A DNA stretch of 64,000 nt from Paenibacillus vietnamensis (GCF_020169515.1 NZ_JAHMHW010000018.1:35103-99102), one strand, 5' to 3'. Positions 31,381-41,716 are shown, counted from the stretch's first letter. Program-made: numbers and translations. Notes: generated from the letters alone by a model not told the origin.

Positions 31381-32274
31381 ATGTACGCGAAGCTTTATAA
31401 ATACCGATATCAGTACCTGATGATTTTACCGGGCGTCGTCCTGCTATTCTTATTCAGTTACATTCCGATGGCGGGCATCCAGGTCGCGTTCCGGGATTTT
31501 CAAATCGGGACCTCCATATGGAACAGCCCATGGATCGGAATGGACAATTTTGCGTTTTTGCAGGAGCCGCAATTTTGGACGGTCGTTAAGAACACCTTGT
31601 ATATTTCCGTGCTTAAATTTATTTTCGGATTTCCGGCACCGATCCTGCTGGCGCTCATGATCAACGAGGTGATGAGCTCGTCCTTCAAGCGGTTCGTTCA
31701 GTCGGTCAGCTATTTGCCTCACTTTTTCTCCTGGATCGTAGTGGCCTACATTTTGCAGTCGTTCCTGACGATGGATGGCGGACTTGTCAATCAGTTCGTC
31801 GAAAAGACAGGCAACGAACCGATTTTTTTCCTCGGCTCAACGGAATGGTTCAGGCCGATGGTCATCTCCAGCGGCTTGTGGAAGGAGACCGGCTGGAACA
31901 CGATCCTGTACCTGGCGGCCATTACGACGATCGATCCGCAGCTTTATGAAGCGGCGAAGGTTGAAGGTGCCGGTAAAATGGCTCAAATCCGCCACATTAC
32001 GCTGCCGGGCATCCTGCCGACGATTTCGATCGTGCTGATTCTCAGCATACCGAGCCTGATTACGGTCGGAATGGATCAAATTTATCCGCTCATGAATTCG
32101 GCGAACATGGAGGTGGCGGATGTGCTGGACACGTACGTATTGCGCAGCGGACTTCAGCAGGGGTACTTTGGAATGGCGACGGCCATCGGCCTGTTGTCGT
32201 CGGTGCTCAGCCTGCTGCTGGTGCTCACGACGAACCAGCTGTCCAGAAAAATAAACGGCGAGGGATTATGGTGA
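31381..32274 (+). CDS. Sugar ABC importer permease, LplB family
   Basis: The 297-residue protein has six membrane helices and the LplB signature: YLMILPGVVLLFLFSYIPMAGIQVAFRDF at the N-terminus, VKNTLYISVLKFIFGFPAPILLALMINEV, SYLPHFFSWIVVA and EAA loop LYEAAKVEGAGKMAQIRHITLPGI near 205. Such carbohydrate importers in Paenibacillus use an ATPase encoded elsewhere; none is present here. ATG 31381 lies six bases after CGAGGAGG; the longer frame from 31258 has no ribosome site. It starts a block of permease, permease and binding protein. Confidence 0.9.
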   Translation: MYAKLYKYRYQYLMILPGVVLLFLFSYIPMAGIQVAFRDFQIGTSIWNSPWIGMDNFAFLQEPQFWTVVKNTLYISVLKFIFGFPAPILLALMINEVMSSSFKRFVQSVSYLPHFFSWIVVAYILQSFLTMDGGLVNQFVEKTGNEPIFFLGSTEWFRPMVISSGLWKETGWNTILYLAAITTIDPQLYEAAKVEGAGKMAQIRHITLPGILPTISIVLILSIPSLITVGMDQIYPLMNSANMEVADVLDTYVLRSGLQQGYFGMATAIGLLSSVLSLLLVLTTNQLSRKINGEGLW

Positions 32275-32280
32275 TCGAGC

Positions 32281-33177
32281 ATGAAACTATCCGCATCTGA
32301 AAAAATCATACAAACCGTTATCGTCACCCTTCTGGCTCTGCTATGCGTTTCCGTGCTATATCCGTTCCTGTATATGCTGGCCATTTCGCTCAACGAGGGC
32401 GCGGATGCGGCCAAAGGCGGCGTGTACATCATTCCGCGTGCCTTTACCCTCATTAACTATGAGATCGTGCTCGGAAATGAGGTCATCCGGCATTCCTATC
32501 TGATTACGATAGCCAGAACGGTAGTAGGGACGATCGCCGGACTGTTCGTGACGCTGCTTGTCGCGTTTGGCTTGTCCTACAAAAGTCTGCCGCTCAGAGG
32601 ATCGATTCTGACTTACATTCTGATTACGATGCTGTTCAACGGCGGACTTGTCCCGTTCTACATTCAATTGAACAATCTGGGGCTGCTCAATACGTTTTGG
32701 GTTTTTGTCCTGCCGGGACTGTTTTCGGTCTGGAACATGTTCGTCATGCTGAAGTTTATCCAAGGCATACCGGAGGCGCTGATCGAATCCGCCGAGCTTG
32801 ACGGAGCGGGGCCGGTGCGCACGCTGATGCAGATCATCATCCCTTTATCGAAGCCGATGCTGGCGGCTTTGGGGCTGTTCACGGCAGTAGGGCATTGGAA
32901 CGACTGGTTCGCCGGCGCTTTCTTTGTAACCGATCAGTCGCTCATTCCGGTGCAAACCTTCCTGCAGCAGCTGCTGTCGGCTTCGGATATATCGGCTGTC
33001 CTGGGCTCCAATACGAATCAGGAGGCACTGGCGAGAAGCTCGCAAATGCAAAATATTACGCTGATGTCGATCAAGATGGCGGTCGTCATGGTCAGCGCGC
33101 TGCCGATTCTGTGCGTGTATCCGTTTCTTCAGAAGTATTTTGTGAAAGGTGTGCTTGTCGGCTCGGTCAAAGGGTGA
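32281..33177 (+). CDS. Sugar ABC importer permease, YtcP family
   Basis: The 298-residue partner permease starts 7 bases after the LplB-like gene. It has six helices, the N-terminal LLCVSVLYPFLYMLAISLNEG, the MLFNGGLVPFYIQLNNLGLLNTFWVFVLPG segment, EAA loop LIESAELDGAGPVRTLMQIIIPLSKPM near 165 and the C-terminal YPFLQKYFVKGVLVGSVKG, all typical of YtcP. It forms the transmembrane channel with the LplB-like protein. Confidence 0.9.
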   Translation: MKLSASEKIIQTVIVTLLALLCVSVLYPFLYMLAISLNEGADAAKGGVYIIPRAFTLINYEIVLGNEVIRHSYLITIARTVVGTIAGLFVTLLVAFGLSYKSLPLRGSILTYILITMLFNGGLVPFYIQLNNLGLLNTFWVFVLPGLFSVWNMFVMLKFIQGIPEALIESAELDGAGPVRTLMQIIIPLSKPMLAALGLFTAVGHWNDWFAGAFFVTDQSLIPVQTFLQQLLSASDISAVLGSNTNQEALARSSQMQNITLMSIKMAVVMVSALPILCVYPFLQKYFVKGVLVGSVKG

Positions 33178-33257
33178 TTCGGCAGGTGACGTAAGCTCAG
33201 CCAGGGTATAAGGCAATACTGATATACCAAATACAGAACAGACAGGGGAGTAGTAAA

Positions 33258-34955
33258 ATGGGCTTCAAAAAAAGGGGAAATAGCTGGATCGCCTTAACAC
33301 TTGCGATTATGCTGGCTGTTATGGCGGGGTGCTCGCAATCCGGCAGCAACGGGAATTCGAACGCCGCAAACAATGAATCGGGAGCGGGCTCGCAGACCGG
33401 CGGAGGCTCGAAAGCGTTCGAGCTGTGGCTCGGATGGTCGGCGACAATCAACAACGACAGCCTGGTTCAAAAATATTGGAGAGAAAAGGAGCCCGGCGTG
33501 GACGTCAAGCTCGAAGCGACGCAAGGCGATGCAATGACTGCGCTCAACCTGCGGATCAACACGGGCGGCTTCAAGGACGCGGCAATCTTCAACAGGAGCG
33601 AAACGGTCAAAAGCGCGATGGGCCGTTCCAAGCTCATCATGCCGCTTGAGCAATATTTCGATATGCCGGACAAATATCCGGGTCTGGCCTCGATTCCGAA
33701 GCAGTACCTGGAGCGCATGAAGGATGCGGACGGTCATATTTGGTCCATTCCGACCTGGTTCGACCAGAACCCGGACGATCCGTGGCCGGGCTGGTCCGCG
33801 ACGACATGGACGGTACGGACGGACATCGTTGAGAAAGCCGGCATGAAGCTGGAGGATTTGGCGACGCTCGAAGGCGTTGAGACCTTCCTCAGGAAGGCGG
33901 CCGAGCTGAAGGACGAGTCCGGCAAGCCGCTTCAGCCGCTCTCGTTCCTCATGGACCCGAACGATTCGCTCAGCTATAACGACGAGAACGCGGTTCTGAG
34001 CGCATTTGGCGTAACGACCGGCGGAGCTGGTATCGCGAAGAAAGGCGACGAGTTCGTATTTGCCTACGACGATCCTAACTATAAGACTGCGTATCAATGG
34101 ATGAACAAGATGTATCGCGAGCAGCTGATTGACCCCGAGGTTGTAACGAACAAGAAAGAGCAATATCAGGAAAGAAACAAAAGTGGGCGGATCGCGCTTA
34201 ATGCAGGAGCCTTCTGGAACATTCCTCCCGGCAGCTGGGAAACGTTGGACGGCCCGACCGAACCGGCTTGGTATTATGAGGTTATCCCGTTCCCGAAAGT
34301 GGAGGGCGTTGAAGCGATCGGCGTGAATCAAGTCGTTAATCCGTATCCGGGGTATGACGTTTACATCAACAAAGAAACAAAAAATCTGGAAGAAATCCTT
34401 ACCTTTTTCGACTATGCCTTGCAGCCGAAGCCTGAGCAGCAGCAGGTCGTTAACGAAGGTCCCGCCGGCCTGTATTGGGACTGGGTGGACCAGCCGCTCG
34501 GCAAATGGAAATTTACCGATGAGGCGTACGAGAAGGACCGGAATTCGGGCGATGCCGCCCGGAAGTCCATGGTTACTCCGGAGCTGTACATGATTTCGTC
34601 TTACAGCAATACGTGGTATCCTTGGTGGAATACGGCGGATGGAGGAAAGGCCGGGGCGGCCAAGACGACCAAGTTCACGGAAGCGATCGGCCAAATGGGC
34701 GGCGTGCGCACGGCGCATTCCTACGATCTGGTTCCGGCGAAGCAGGGCGGGCTTTGGGAGAAGTACACGCCGGAGCTGGAAAACATCCGCAAAGAATACC
34801 GGGCCAAGCTTCTGATGGCCAAGGACGACGCGGCGTTCGAGGCTGCCTGGAAGGCGTTCAGGGACGCGCTTGAGAAGCGCGGCCACTGGAGCGAGCTGAA
34901 GCAGGAATGGCACGAGTCTTATCAGGCGGACATTCAGGCGAATGGCGAGTTTTAA
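33258..34955 (+). CDS. Sugar-binding lipoprotein, LplA type
   Basis: The 565-residue protein starts with a lipoprotein signal (lipobox VMAGCS, Cys near residue 25) and a Ser/Asn/Gly linker, then a large solute-binding domain of the LplA kind (normal length about 500-560). Aromatic residues abundant in the core (for example WSIPTWFDQNPDDPWPGW) would stack with sugar rings. GGGGAG precedes ATG 33258. A hairpin follows the stop, which often stabilises the abundant binding-protein transcript or separates it from the regulator genes. Confidence 0.88.
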   Translation: MGFKKRGNSWIALTLAIMLAVMAGCSQSGSNGNSNAANNESGAGSQTGGGSKAFELWLGWSATINNDSLVQKYWREKEPGVDVKLEATQGDAMTALNLRINTGGFKDAAIFNRSETVKSAMGRSKLIMPLEQYFDMPDKYPGLASIPKQYLERMKDADGHIWSIPTWFDQNPDDPWPGWSATTWTVRTDIVEKAGMKLEDLATLEGVETFLRKAAELKDESGKPLQPLSFLMDPNDSLSYNDENAVLSAFGVTTGGAGIAKKGDEFVFAYDDPNYKTAYQWMNKMYREQLIDPEVVTNKKEQYQERNKSGRIALNAGAFWNIPPGSWETLDGPTEPAWYYEVIPFPKVEGVEAIGVNQVVNPYPGYDVYINKETKNLEEILTFFDYALQPKPEQQQVVNEGPAGLYWDWVDQPLGKWKFTDEAYEKDRNSGDAARKSMVTPELYMISSYSNTWYPWWNTADGGKAGAAKTTKFTEAIGQMGGVRTAHSYDLVPAKQGGLWEKYTPELENIRKEYRAKLLMAKDDAAFEAAWKAFRDALEKRGHWSELKQEWHESYQADIQANGEF

Positions 34956-34964
34956 GGAATATGA

Positions 34965-34995
34965 AGGAGCAGCCCCTCTAAAAGGGGTTGCTCCG
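34965..34995 (+). terminator. Hairpin after the binding-protein gene
   Basis: GGAGCAGCCCC pairs with GGGGTTGCTCC around TCTAAAA, then GTTTGTTGTT; a weak terminator or 3' stabiliser. Confidence 0.6.
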
Positions 34996-35051
34996 TTTGT
35001 TGTTCGATAAGGCCGAAGCAACAGCTACAGGTTCATGGACGGGAGGCAGTT

Positions 35052-36836
35052 ATGAAGCTAAAACAACAGCTGGAGAAATGGATCATACGCATGACCCGCA
35101 CCATGAACCTGAAGGGGAAATTCGTTCTCCTTTACGGTCTCATCGTTTTTATCCCTACCGCCCTGCTGGCTGTAGGGGCAGGTTATGTGGCGCTTCATAG
35201 CGCCCGGGCGAATTATATGCTGACGATCGAAGAAGCGGTGCGGCAAAGCGCCCAAAGCATCTCCTTCAAGAAGCAAAGCTACGACTTGCTCGCCACCCGG
35301 ACGGCCACCGACGGCGAGCTGATCTCGAGGCTGTCGCGCGACTACACGAACATGGAAGAGACGCTTGAAACCGTGCAGTACGTAGACCGCTCCTTCGAAA
35401 ATACGGCCAGATATTTGCCGGGAATCGAGGATTTCCGGATTTATCATGCGAACCCTACGCTCGTTCAGGACGGCGGTTTGTTATGGAAACCCGAGCTGTC
35501 CGGGCCGGAAGTGCAGGCGTGGTTTGACCGGACGGTTGCATCGCCTGACATATTAAGCTGGTCGAATGCCGAGGATGATAAGCGAAAGCTCGTCGTCACG
35601 CAAAAAATTTTAAGCAAATACGGAGACAGCTACGGCGTCGTGTATATGCTGCTGGACTATAACGACGTTTTCGCCGAGCCGTTCAACAATCCGTTTGGAG
35701 GCGCGGGCGAGCTGTATATCGTGGATGCGGGCAAGCGCATCATCGCCTCGTCAGAGCCGGGCGAGATCGGCGAGCGGCTCGCCGACTCTTCCTTGCAGCG
35801 CTACTGGGACAATCCGAATGCGGCAGAGAAGGCAGTAGGCGGCAAGCTGCTTCTGACGGCCGAGCTAAATTCCGGCTGGACCGTTGCGGCGCTTGTTCAC
35901 CTGGACCAAATGGAGGAGCAGTCGAGACGGATTTTCCTTATGGTGGGAATAGGAATCACCTTTTTCTTGCTGTTATCCACTTTTTTAATCATGACCGTTT
36001 TGAAAAATATTGTATGGCGCATCCGCAAGCTGGGCACCCGGATGACCGATATCTCGCAAGGGGATTTCGAAGTGACGGTCAAGAACAGGGACCGCGACGA
36101 GCTGGGCGAGCTCGAGGTGCTGTTCAATGACATGTCGGGCCGGCTGGGCAAGCTGGTGGGGGAAATTACGCAGGCGAATCTGAAGGAGCGCGAGCAGTCG
36201 TTCATGGCGCTGCAGGCGCAGATTAATCCCCACTTTATCTATAATTCGCTTAGTCTGGTGCGCTGGCGGGCGATGGATATGCAGGATATGACGCAGGTTC
36301 GTATCATCGATGCGATGACCACCTTTTACCGGCTGGCGCTGAACAACAGGGATAACATAACGAAGATCCGCGAGGAGATCGAGCATCTGAAGGCTTACGT
36401 CGAGATTCAGCAGCTGCGTTATCCGGACCGGGTAACGGTCGACTGGCAGGTGGAGCCCGACGTGATGGAGCTGTACACAATCAAGCTGCTGCTGCAGCCG
36501 ATCGTCGAGAACTGCTATTTGCACGGCAATATTATGCGGACGCCGGATGCCGTCATCCGTGTGATTGTGTTCCAATTGGACAATAACGTCCATTTCGAGA
36601 TCCACGATAACGGCAAGGGGATCGCGCCGGAGGCGCTGGAGCACATTCGCGAAGGACGGTATAACGGAACCAAAAACGGGTTTGGCATGAACAATATCCG
36701 CGATAGGCTGAAGCTGTATTTTGGCACGGATGCCCGCTTTGAAATCGATAGCGCAGAGAACGAGTGGACGGTCGTCTCGATCCAAATTCCCGTTTGCGAG
36801 GATCGTCCCGAGAGAATACGAGGTGAAGAAGGATGA
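35052..36836 (+). CDS. Sensor histidine kinase, YesM family
   Basis: The 594-residue kinase has two membrane helices (about 22-44 and 290-312) flanking an extracellular sensing domain, then HAMP (IRKLGTRMTDISQGDFEVTV), a His kinase domain with the phosphorylated His in LQAQINPHFIYNSLSLVRW near 390, and ATP-binding N and G boxes (LLLQPIVENCYLHG; DNGKGIAPE; GFGMNNIRDRL). This is the YesM class that senses oligosaccharides. GGGAGGCAG precedes ATG 35052. It overlaps the response regulator by 4 bp. Confidence 0.92.
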   Translation: MKLKQQLEKWIIRMTRTMNLKGKFVLLYGLIVFIPTALLAVGAGYVALHSARANYMLTIEEAVRQSAQSISFKKQSYDLLATRTATDGELISRLSRDYTNMEETLETVQYVDRSFENTARYLPGIEDFRIYHANPTLVQDGGLLWKPELSGPEVQAWFDRTVASPDILSWSNAEDDKRKLVVTQKILSKYGDSYGVVYMLLDYNDVFAEPFNNPFGGAGELYIVDAGKRIIASSEPGEIGERLADSSLQRYWDNPNAAEKAVGGKLLLTAELNSGWTVAALVHLDQMEEQSRRIFLMVGIGITFFLLLSTFLIMTVLKNIVWRIRKLGTRMTDISQGDFEVTVKNRDRDELGELEVLFNDMSGRLGKLVGEITQANLKEREQSFMALQAQINPHFIYNSLSLVRWRAMDMQDMTQVRIIDAMTTFYRLALNNRDNITKIREEIEHLKAYVEIQQLRYPDRVTVDWQVEPDVMELYTIKLLLQPIVENCYLHGNIMRTPDAVIRVIVFQLDNNVHFEIHDNGKGIAPEALEHIREGRYNGTKNGFGMNNIRDRLKLYFGTDARFEIDSAENEWTVVSIQIPVCEDRPERIRGEEG

Positions 36837-38455
36837 TTCAGGCGTTAATTGTCGATGACGAACCGATGCAGATTCAGGGGCTTATCCGCCATATCGATTG
36901 GGGGAAGCTCGGCTATGCGCCTCCCCTCACGGCCGAATCGGGGGAGGATGCGCTCGCCGTTCTTACGGGCAAGCCGGTCGACGTTCTGATCACCGACGTC
37001 TCGATGCCGGGGATGTCGGGAATCGAGCTGCTGGCCCGGCTGAAGTCGGATTATCCGCGTCTCGGATCGCTCCAGACGCTGATGATCAGCGGCTACGACG
37101 AGTTCGAGTTCGTTCAGGAAGCGATCCATCTCGGGGCCAAAGCCTATGTGCTAAAGCCGATCAAAACCGATGAGATGGAGGAGAAGCTGCAGTCCTTCCG
37201 GACGGCCATCGAGAAGAAAAACCAGATCGAACGGGAGACGCTGGCTCTGAAGGAGAAGGTGACCGGCAGCCTCGACGTGCTGCAGGACCGCTTCGTGAAC
37301 GATCTTGTAGAAGGGCGCGCGCAAATCGAGGAGTTCGAAGGCTCGTGGAGCCGTTTGCTGGATTTGCCTTCGGCGGAGCGGGAGGAATGCCATATTCGCC
37401 TGTTCCTGCTGAGCTGCGATCGTCTTCCCGACTCGCATCTCCAGGATGCCAGGCAGCGGATTATGCTCAGCGACGGGCTGATGCGGGCCGTTAAGGTAGG
37501 CATGGCCGAATTCGCGAACATGTACATCGGAAGAACCGGGGCGGACGAGGTGGCCGTCATTCATTTGAACGCCGAGCCAAGCGACAGGGCCAAGACGGAG
37601 AAGCAGTTTTCGTTCATACAGGATGTCGTACGGGAACGCTTCGAGGTATCGGTTACGATCGGGGTCAGCAGGGCGTGCAGCGGATGGGAAGAGGTTTCGC
37701 TTTTGTACAAGGAAGTGAAGCATATGGTGACAAAAGCGAGATTGGCAGGCGGAGGACTCGTTCATTATTTCGACCATACCGAGGCGACGGATTATCGCGA
37801 ATTTCAACTGAATCAGGAGGATATTCCGGAAATTGTCCGTCTTCTGGAGGAGGGGAGCGGCGATCAGGCAGTTGCGCATTTTAACCATATTTTTGACATG
37901 CTGCTGCTTCAGAATTCGGCTTCCTTCTCCTACGTGCAGGCGTTCGGCATGGGGCTCATCAGCGAGCTGGCGAGGAAGTTCAAGCGGTCGAAGGATTCGG
38001 ACGGCGATATGACGGTCCAGATGTGGCAGAGGCTGATCGACTGTAGCGGCTCGTCCGAGGTTCGGGAGGTCGTTCTCGAATATTTTGACCGTTACGGCCG
38101 GCTTGGGCGGAAGGAGCAAGCTGCACAGCAGCACCATCTCATTTCCAGAATCGAGCGGTATATCGAGGACCGTCTGCGGGACAACGTGACCGTGAAGCAG
38201 CTGGCGGAGCAATTTCAATTGAATGCGAGCTATTTGAGCGTTCTGTTCAAAAAAGAAACCGGCCACACCATCTCCGATTTCGTTCAAGAGACACGCATGA
38301 ACAAAGCCAAAGAGCTGCTGAAGGACCCGAATATTAAAGTGTACGAGGTGGCGGAGCAGGTAGGCTTTCAGACGACGGCGTATTTCTCGTATTTGTTCAA
38401 GAAGGTAACGGGCTTCGCGCCTCAGGAATACCGGGATTATCACTATGGCAAATAA
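36833..38455 (+). CDS. Response regulator with AraC output domain, YesN family
   Basis: The 540-residue regulator has an N-terminal receiver with acidic pocket DDE near residues 9-11, phospho-Asp in VLITDVSMPG near 54, and conserved Lys in YVLKPIK near 105. A long linker follows, then two AraC helix-turn-helix units from about 440 (VKQLAEQFQLNASYLSVLFKKETG and YEVAEQVGFQTTAYFSYLFKKVTG). Partner of the adjacent kinase; it most likely activates the importer and the GH2 gene. Confidence 0.92.
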   Translation: MIQALIVDDEPMQIQGLIRHIDWGKLGYAPPLTAESGEDALAVLTGKPVDVLITDVSMPGMSGIELLARLKSDYPRLGSLQTLMISGYDEFEFVQEAIHLGAKAYVLKPIKTDEMEEKLQSFRTAIEKKNQIERETLALKEKVTGSLDVLQDRFVNDLVEGRAQIEEFEGSWSRLLDLPSAEREECHIRLFLLSCDRLPDSHLQDARQRIMLSDGLMRAVKVGMAEFANMYIGRTGADEVAVIHLNAEPSDRAKTEKQFSFIQDVVRERFEVSVTIGVSRACSGWEEVSLLYKEVKHMVTKARLAGGGLVHYFDHTEATDYREFQLNQEDIPEIVRLLEEGSGDQAVAHFNHIFDMLLLQNSASFSYVQAFGMGLISELARKFKRSKDSDGDMTVQMWQRLIDCSGSSEVREVVLEYFDRYGRLGRKEQAAQQHHLISRIERYIEDRLRDNVTVKQLAEQFQLNASYLSVLFKKETGHTISDFVQETRMNKAKELLKDPNIKVYEVAEQVGFQTTAYFSYLFKKVTGFAPQEYRDYHYGK

Positions 38456-38475
38456 AAGAAAGAGGTTGCTGGCAT

Positions 38476-41289
38476 ATGCTTGAGAGGATCAGTCTTGACG
38501 GAAAGTGGAAATTGCAATTGGACGGCGAAAAACGGGGACTGCAGCTCCCGTACTGGGATACGATCGATTTGCCGAATACGACGTCGCATGCGGGAAAAGG
38601 GGAAAAGAACGAGGCTGTAAAGCTGGGCGCATTGACGGATGAGTATGCGTTCGAAGGGTATGCCTGGTTTTCAAGAGAAATTGACATTCCGGAGCATCTC
38701 GCGGGCAAGCCTTGTTATTTATTTCTGGAGCGCACGCGGATCACGACCGTATGGGTCGGCGAGGAGGAAATGGGCACGCAGAACAGCTTGAGCACTCCTC
38801 ATCGCTATGAGCTGACGGGCCGGCTTGGCAAAGGACGGCAGAGGCTGACGATTCGTGTGGACAACACCGGCTATCCGACCAAAGGCGGCCATCTCACCTC
38901 GGGCGACACGCAAACGAATTGGAACGGCATTACCGGGCGGATGGAGCTTCAGTTTTATGCCGACACCTATCTCGATCATGTACAAGCTTATCCGAAGCTT
39001 GCGGATCGGGCAATGGTTATTAAAGCGGACCTGGTTGGGGACGTCGGCGGGAAGCGGGTAGCCGTTTCAGCTGAAAGCGCGAGCGGCGGCGGGCAGGTAC
39101 ATGCGATTGAAGAACAGGTATTCGAGGTGACTGCGGAAACGGTCGAGGTGACGTTCGCAATGGGTCAGGATGCGCTGCTGTGGAGCGACGAGCATCCGAG
39201 CCTGTACAAGCTGAAGATCAGCTTGATCGGGGAAGAAGGAGAGCGGATGGATACCGAAGAGTTAATTGTCGGTTTGCGGGAGTTCAAAGCGGCGGGAGAC
39301 AAGTTTACGATCAACGGAACGAAGACGCTGCTGCGCGGCAAGCATGACGGCCTGATTTTCCCGCTTACCGGCTATGCGCCGACCGATGTGGAGGAGTGGC
39401 TCCGGGTTCTCGGAATCTCAAAATCTTACGGCATTAATCATTACCGCTTTCATACCTGCTGCCCTCCCGAAGCCGCTTTTATCGCCGCGGACATGCTAGG
39501 GGTCTATATGGAGCCGGAGCTGCCGTTTTGGGGAACGGTTACCGACGAAACCTACGAGAATCACAATCAGGAGGAGCAGGATTACCTGATCGGCGAGGGT
39601 TACGCAATGCTGAAGGCCTTCGGGAACCATCCTTCCTTCGTGATGATGTCGCTCGGGAACGAGCTGTGGGGGAGCAAATCCAGACTTAATCATATTTTGA
39701 AAACATATAAAGCGTTCGACGACAGGCATTTGTATACGCAGGGATCAAATAATTTCCAGTTCGTTCCGGAAATTCTGGAGCAGGAGGATTTCTTCTGCGG
39801 CGTCCGGTTCTCGAAGGATCGTCTGTTCAGAGGCTCCTATGCGATGTGCGATGCGCCGCAGGGGCATGTGCAGACCGACCGGCCGGGCACGATGAAGGAT
39901 TATGACGGGCAGATCGTGCCTGTTGCGACGCTGCGGCGGGAAGAGGCTGCGGATGGCGCCGAGGAGGTCATCCAGATCCAATACGGCACCGAGGCAAGGT
40001 CCGTCAAAGCGGCGGCCGTCGGCGAGGAGCTGGTTCCGCACATTCCGGTCCTTTCGCATGAAATCGGGCAATATGCGTTCTACCCGAATTTCGATGAGAC
40101 CGCCAAATATACGGGTCCCTTGAAGGCGAGGAACTTGGCGGCGTTCCGTGAGCGCCTTGAAGCGAAAGGGATGGGGCATTTGGCGGGCAAGTTTTTCAAG
40201 AGCACGGGCAGGCTCGCGGTCGCCTGCTATAAGGAAGAGCTGGAGGCTGCATTCCGGTCGCGGCGGCTTGCAGGCTTTCAACTGCTGGACCTTCAGGATT
40301 TCAGCGGGCAGGGGACGGCGCTGGTCGGCATTCTGGATGCTTTCATGGATTCGAAAGGCTTCGTATCGCCGGAGGAGTGGCGCAGCTTCTGTTCGGATGC
40401 CGTGCTGCTGGCCCGGTTCGAGAAGTATAATTACGAAGCCGGTGAGCGGTTTGAAGCGCGTGTCGAATTAAGCTTATTTAGGGAAGAGCCTCTTGTGGCG
40501 AGCGAGCTTCATTGGGAGCTGCGCAGCGGGGAGGAGCTATTTGCGCGTGGAGAGGCGGCAATTCCTCCGGCAAGTGCTGGCGACAATCATATCGGGATTT
40601 GCGACATCCGGGTGAGTATGCCGAACGTCGCCGCGATGACAAAAGCCGTTCTGTCTTTGTCGATCGCCGGTACGGACATTTGGAAGACGTACGACATCTG
40701 GATCTATCCGCAGGGAGTATCGGCCGATTTGAAAGGCATTTCCCTGTTCACGGAGCTGACGGACGAAGCGGTTTCCTTGCTTGAGGAGGGAAAGGATATT
40801 CTGCTTCTGCCGAGGCCGGACCGTGTATCCCGTTCTATTGAGGGAACCTATTGTACGGACTTCTGGTGTTATCCGATGTTCCGTTCCATTTCGGAGAGTA
40901 TGAACAAGCCGGTGCCGATCGGGACGATGGGCTTGCTGATCGATAAGGGGCATCCTGTGTTCAAGTCCTTCCCGAGTGAGGCGCACTCCACTTATCCTTG
41001 GTGGAGCATCGTATCGAACTCCAGCTCGATTATTATGGACGATATGCCGCGGAGTTTGGAGCCGATCGTGCAGACGATCGACAACTTTGAGCGTAACCAT
41101 AAGCTCGGCCTTCTGTTCGAATGCCGCGTCTTGAACGGCCGGGCGCTCGTGAGTGCGCTGGACTACGAACAATTCGTGACGACGCCGGAGGGCAGGCAGT
41201 TTCTGCACAGCGTGACCGAATATATGAAATCGGACGACTTCGATCCGAAGGCCGAGCTCGGTTTGGACGAGCTTAGGGGTATTTTTTAA
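38476..41289 (+). CDS. Glycoside hydrolase family 2 enzyme
   Basis: The 937-residue protein has the GH2 layout: an N-terminal sugar-binding jelly roll (YAWFSREIDIPEHLAGKPCYLFLERT), an immunoglobulin-like domain around 165-265 and a TIM barrel from about 275. The acid/base Glu is expected in MSLGNELWG near 395, and a likely nucleophile Glu in VLSHEIGQYAFYPN near 525. There is no signal peptide, so it should act in the cytoplasm on imported oligosaccharide. The class covers beta-galactosidases, glucuronidases and related exo-enzymes, so the exact substrate is open. It closes the importer/YesMN cluster. Confidence 0.88.
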   Translation: MLERISLDGKWKLQLDGEKRGLQLPYWDTIDLPNTTSHAGKGEKNEAVKLGALTDEYAFEGYAWFSREIDIPEHLAGKPCYLFLERTRITTVWVGEEEMGTQNSLSTPHRYELTGRLGKGRQRLTIRVDNTGYPTKGGHLTSGDTQTNWNGITGRMELQFYADTYLDHVQAYPKLADRAMVIKADLVGDVGGKRVAVSAESASGGGQVHAIEEQVFEVTAETVEVTFAMGQDALLWSDEHPSLYKLKISLIGEEGERMDTEELIVGLREFKAAGDKFTINGTKTLLRGKHDGLIFPLTGYAPTDVEEWLRVLGISKSYGINHYRFHTCCPPEAAFIAADMLGVYMEPELPFWGTVTDETYENHNQEEQDYLIGEGYAMLKAFGNHPSFVMMSLGNELWGSKSRLNHILKTYKAFDDRHLYTQGSNNFQFVPEILEQEDFFCGVRFSKDRLFRGSYAMCDAPQGHVQTDRPGTMKDYDGQIVPVATLRREEAADGAEEVIQIQYGTEARSVKAAAVGEELVPHIPVLSHEIGQYAFYPNFDETAKYTGPLKARNLAAFRERLEAKGMGHLAGKFFKSTGRLAVACYKEELEAAFRSRRLAGFQLLDLQDFSGQGTALVGILDAFMDSKGFVSPEEWRSFCSDAVLLARFEKYNYEAGERFEARVELSLFREEPLVASELHWELRSGEELFARGEAAIPPASAGDNHIGICDIRVSMPNVAAMTKAVLSLSIAGTDIWKTYDIWIYPQGVSADLKGISLFTELTDEAVSLLEEGKDILLLPRPDRVSRSIEGTYCTDFWCYPMFRSISESMNKPVPIGTMGLLIDKGHPVFKSFPSEAHSTYPWWSIVSNSSSIIMDDMPRSLEPIVQTIDNFERNHKLGLLFECRVLNGRALVSALDYEQFVTTPEGRQFLHSVTEYMKSDDFDPKAELGLDELRGIF

Positions 41290-41532
41290 AGGAGGAGCTT
41301 CTTTGGCTCGGGCTGGAAGAAGGCTCTGCAGGGAGCGTGCGTGAACGCTGGAGTGAATGGGTATTTTGAAAAAGGGTCCATTATCCCCTTTGCTCAGGAA
41401 GACGTGTGCAGGGATGAGTGAGGGGGATGGCTGGGAGGATGTGGAGGCGCGGGCAGTTAAAGGTCGTCATAGGCGTTTATTCTCGCTTGCGCGTTAATTC
41501 GCACAATCCTCACAGGTACGCCCGCCGCGCGT

Positions 41533-41716
41533 AACTGGATTTTATGTATCTAAATTCGGCGGAAACTTGTTTTCCTGCGAAATAACTGGATTTCCGGTAT
41601 CTAAATCAAGGCGTAAGGGCTAATTCGAGGCCATCCGTCCTAATTAGACACATATAATCCAGTTATTCTCTTGAAATCTACGAATTCTACGAAATAAATA
41701 CACTAAATCCAGTTAC
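41533..41716. repeat. Dispersed palindromic repeat, family A copy 3
   Basis: The best preserved copy. GTAACTGGATTTTATGTATCT lies at 41533 and TAACTGGATTTCCGGTATCT 50 bases later; inverted ATAATCCAGTTATT lies near 41650 and CTAAATCCAGTTACTTG ends at 41716. The four units form a large imperfect palindrome. Confidence 0.75.

Noticed and set aside
33294..35021. 575-codon open frame on the minus strand
   Set aside because: Antisense to the LplA-type lipoprotein, with shadow composition and no ribosome site of note.
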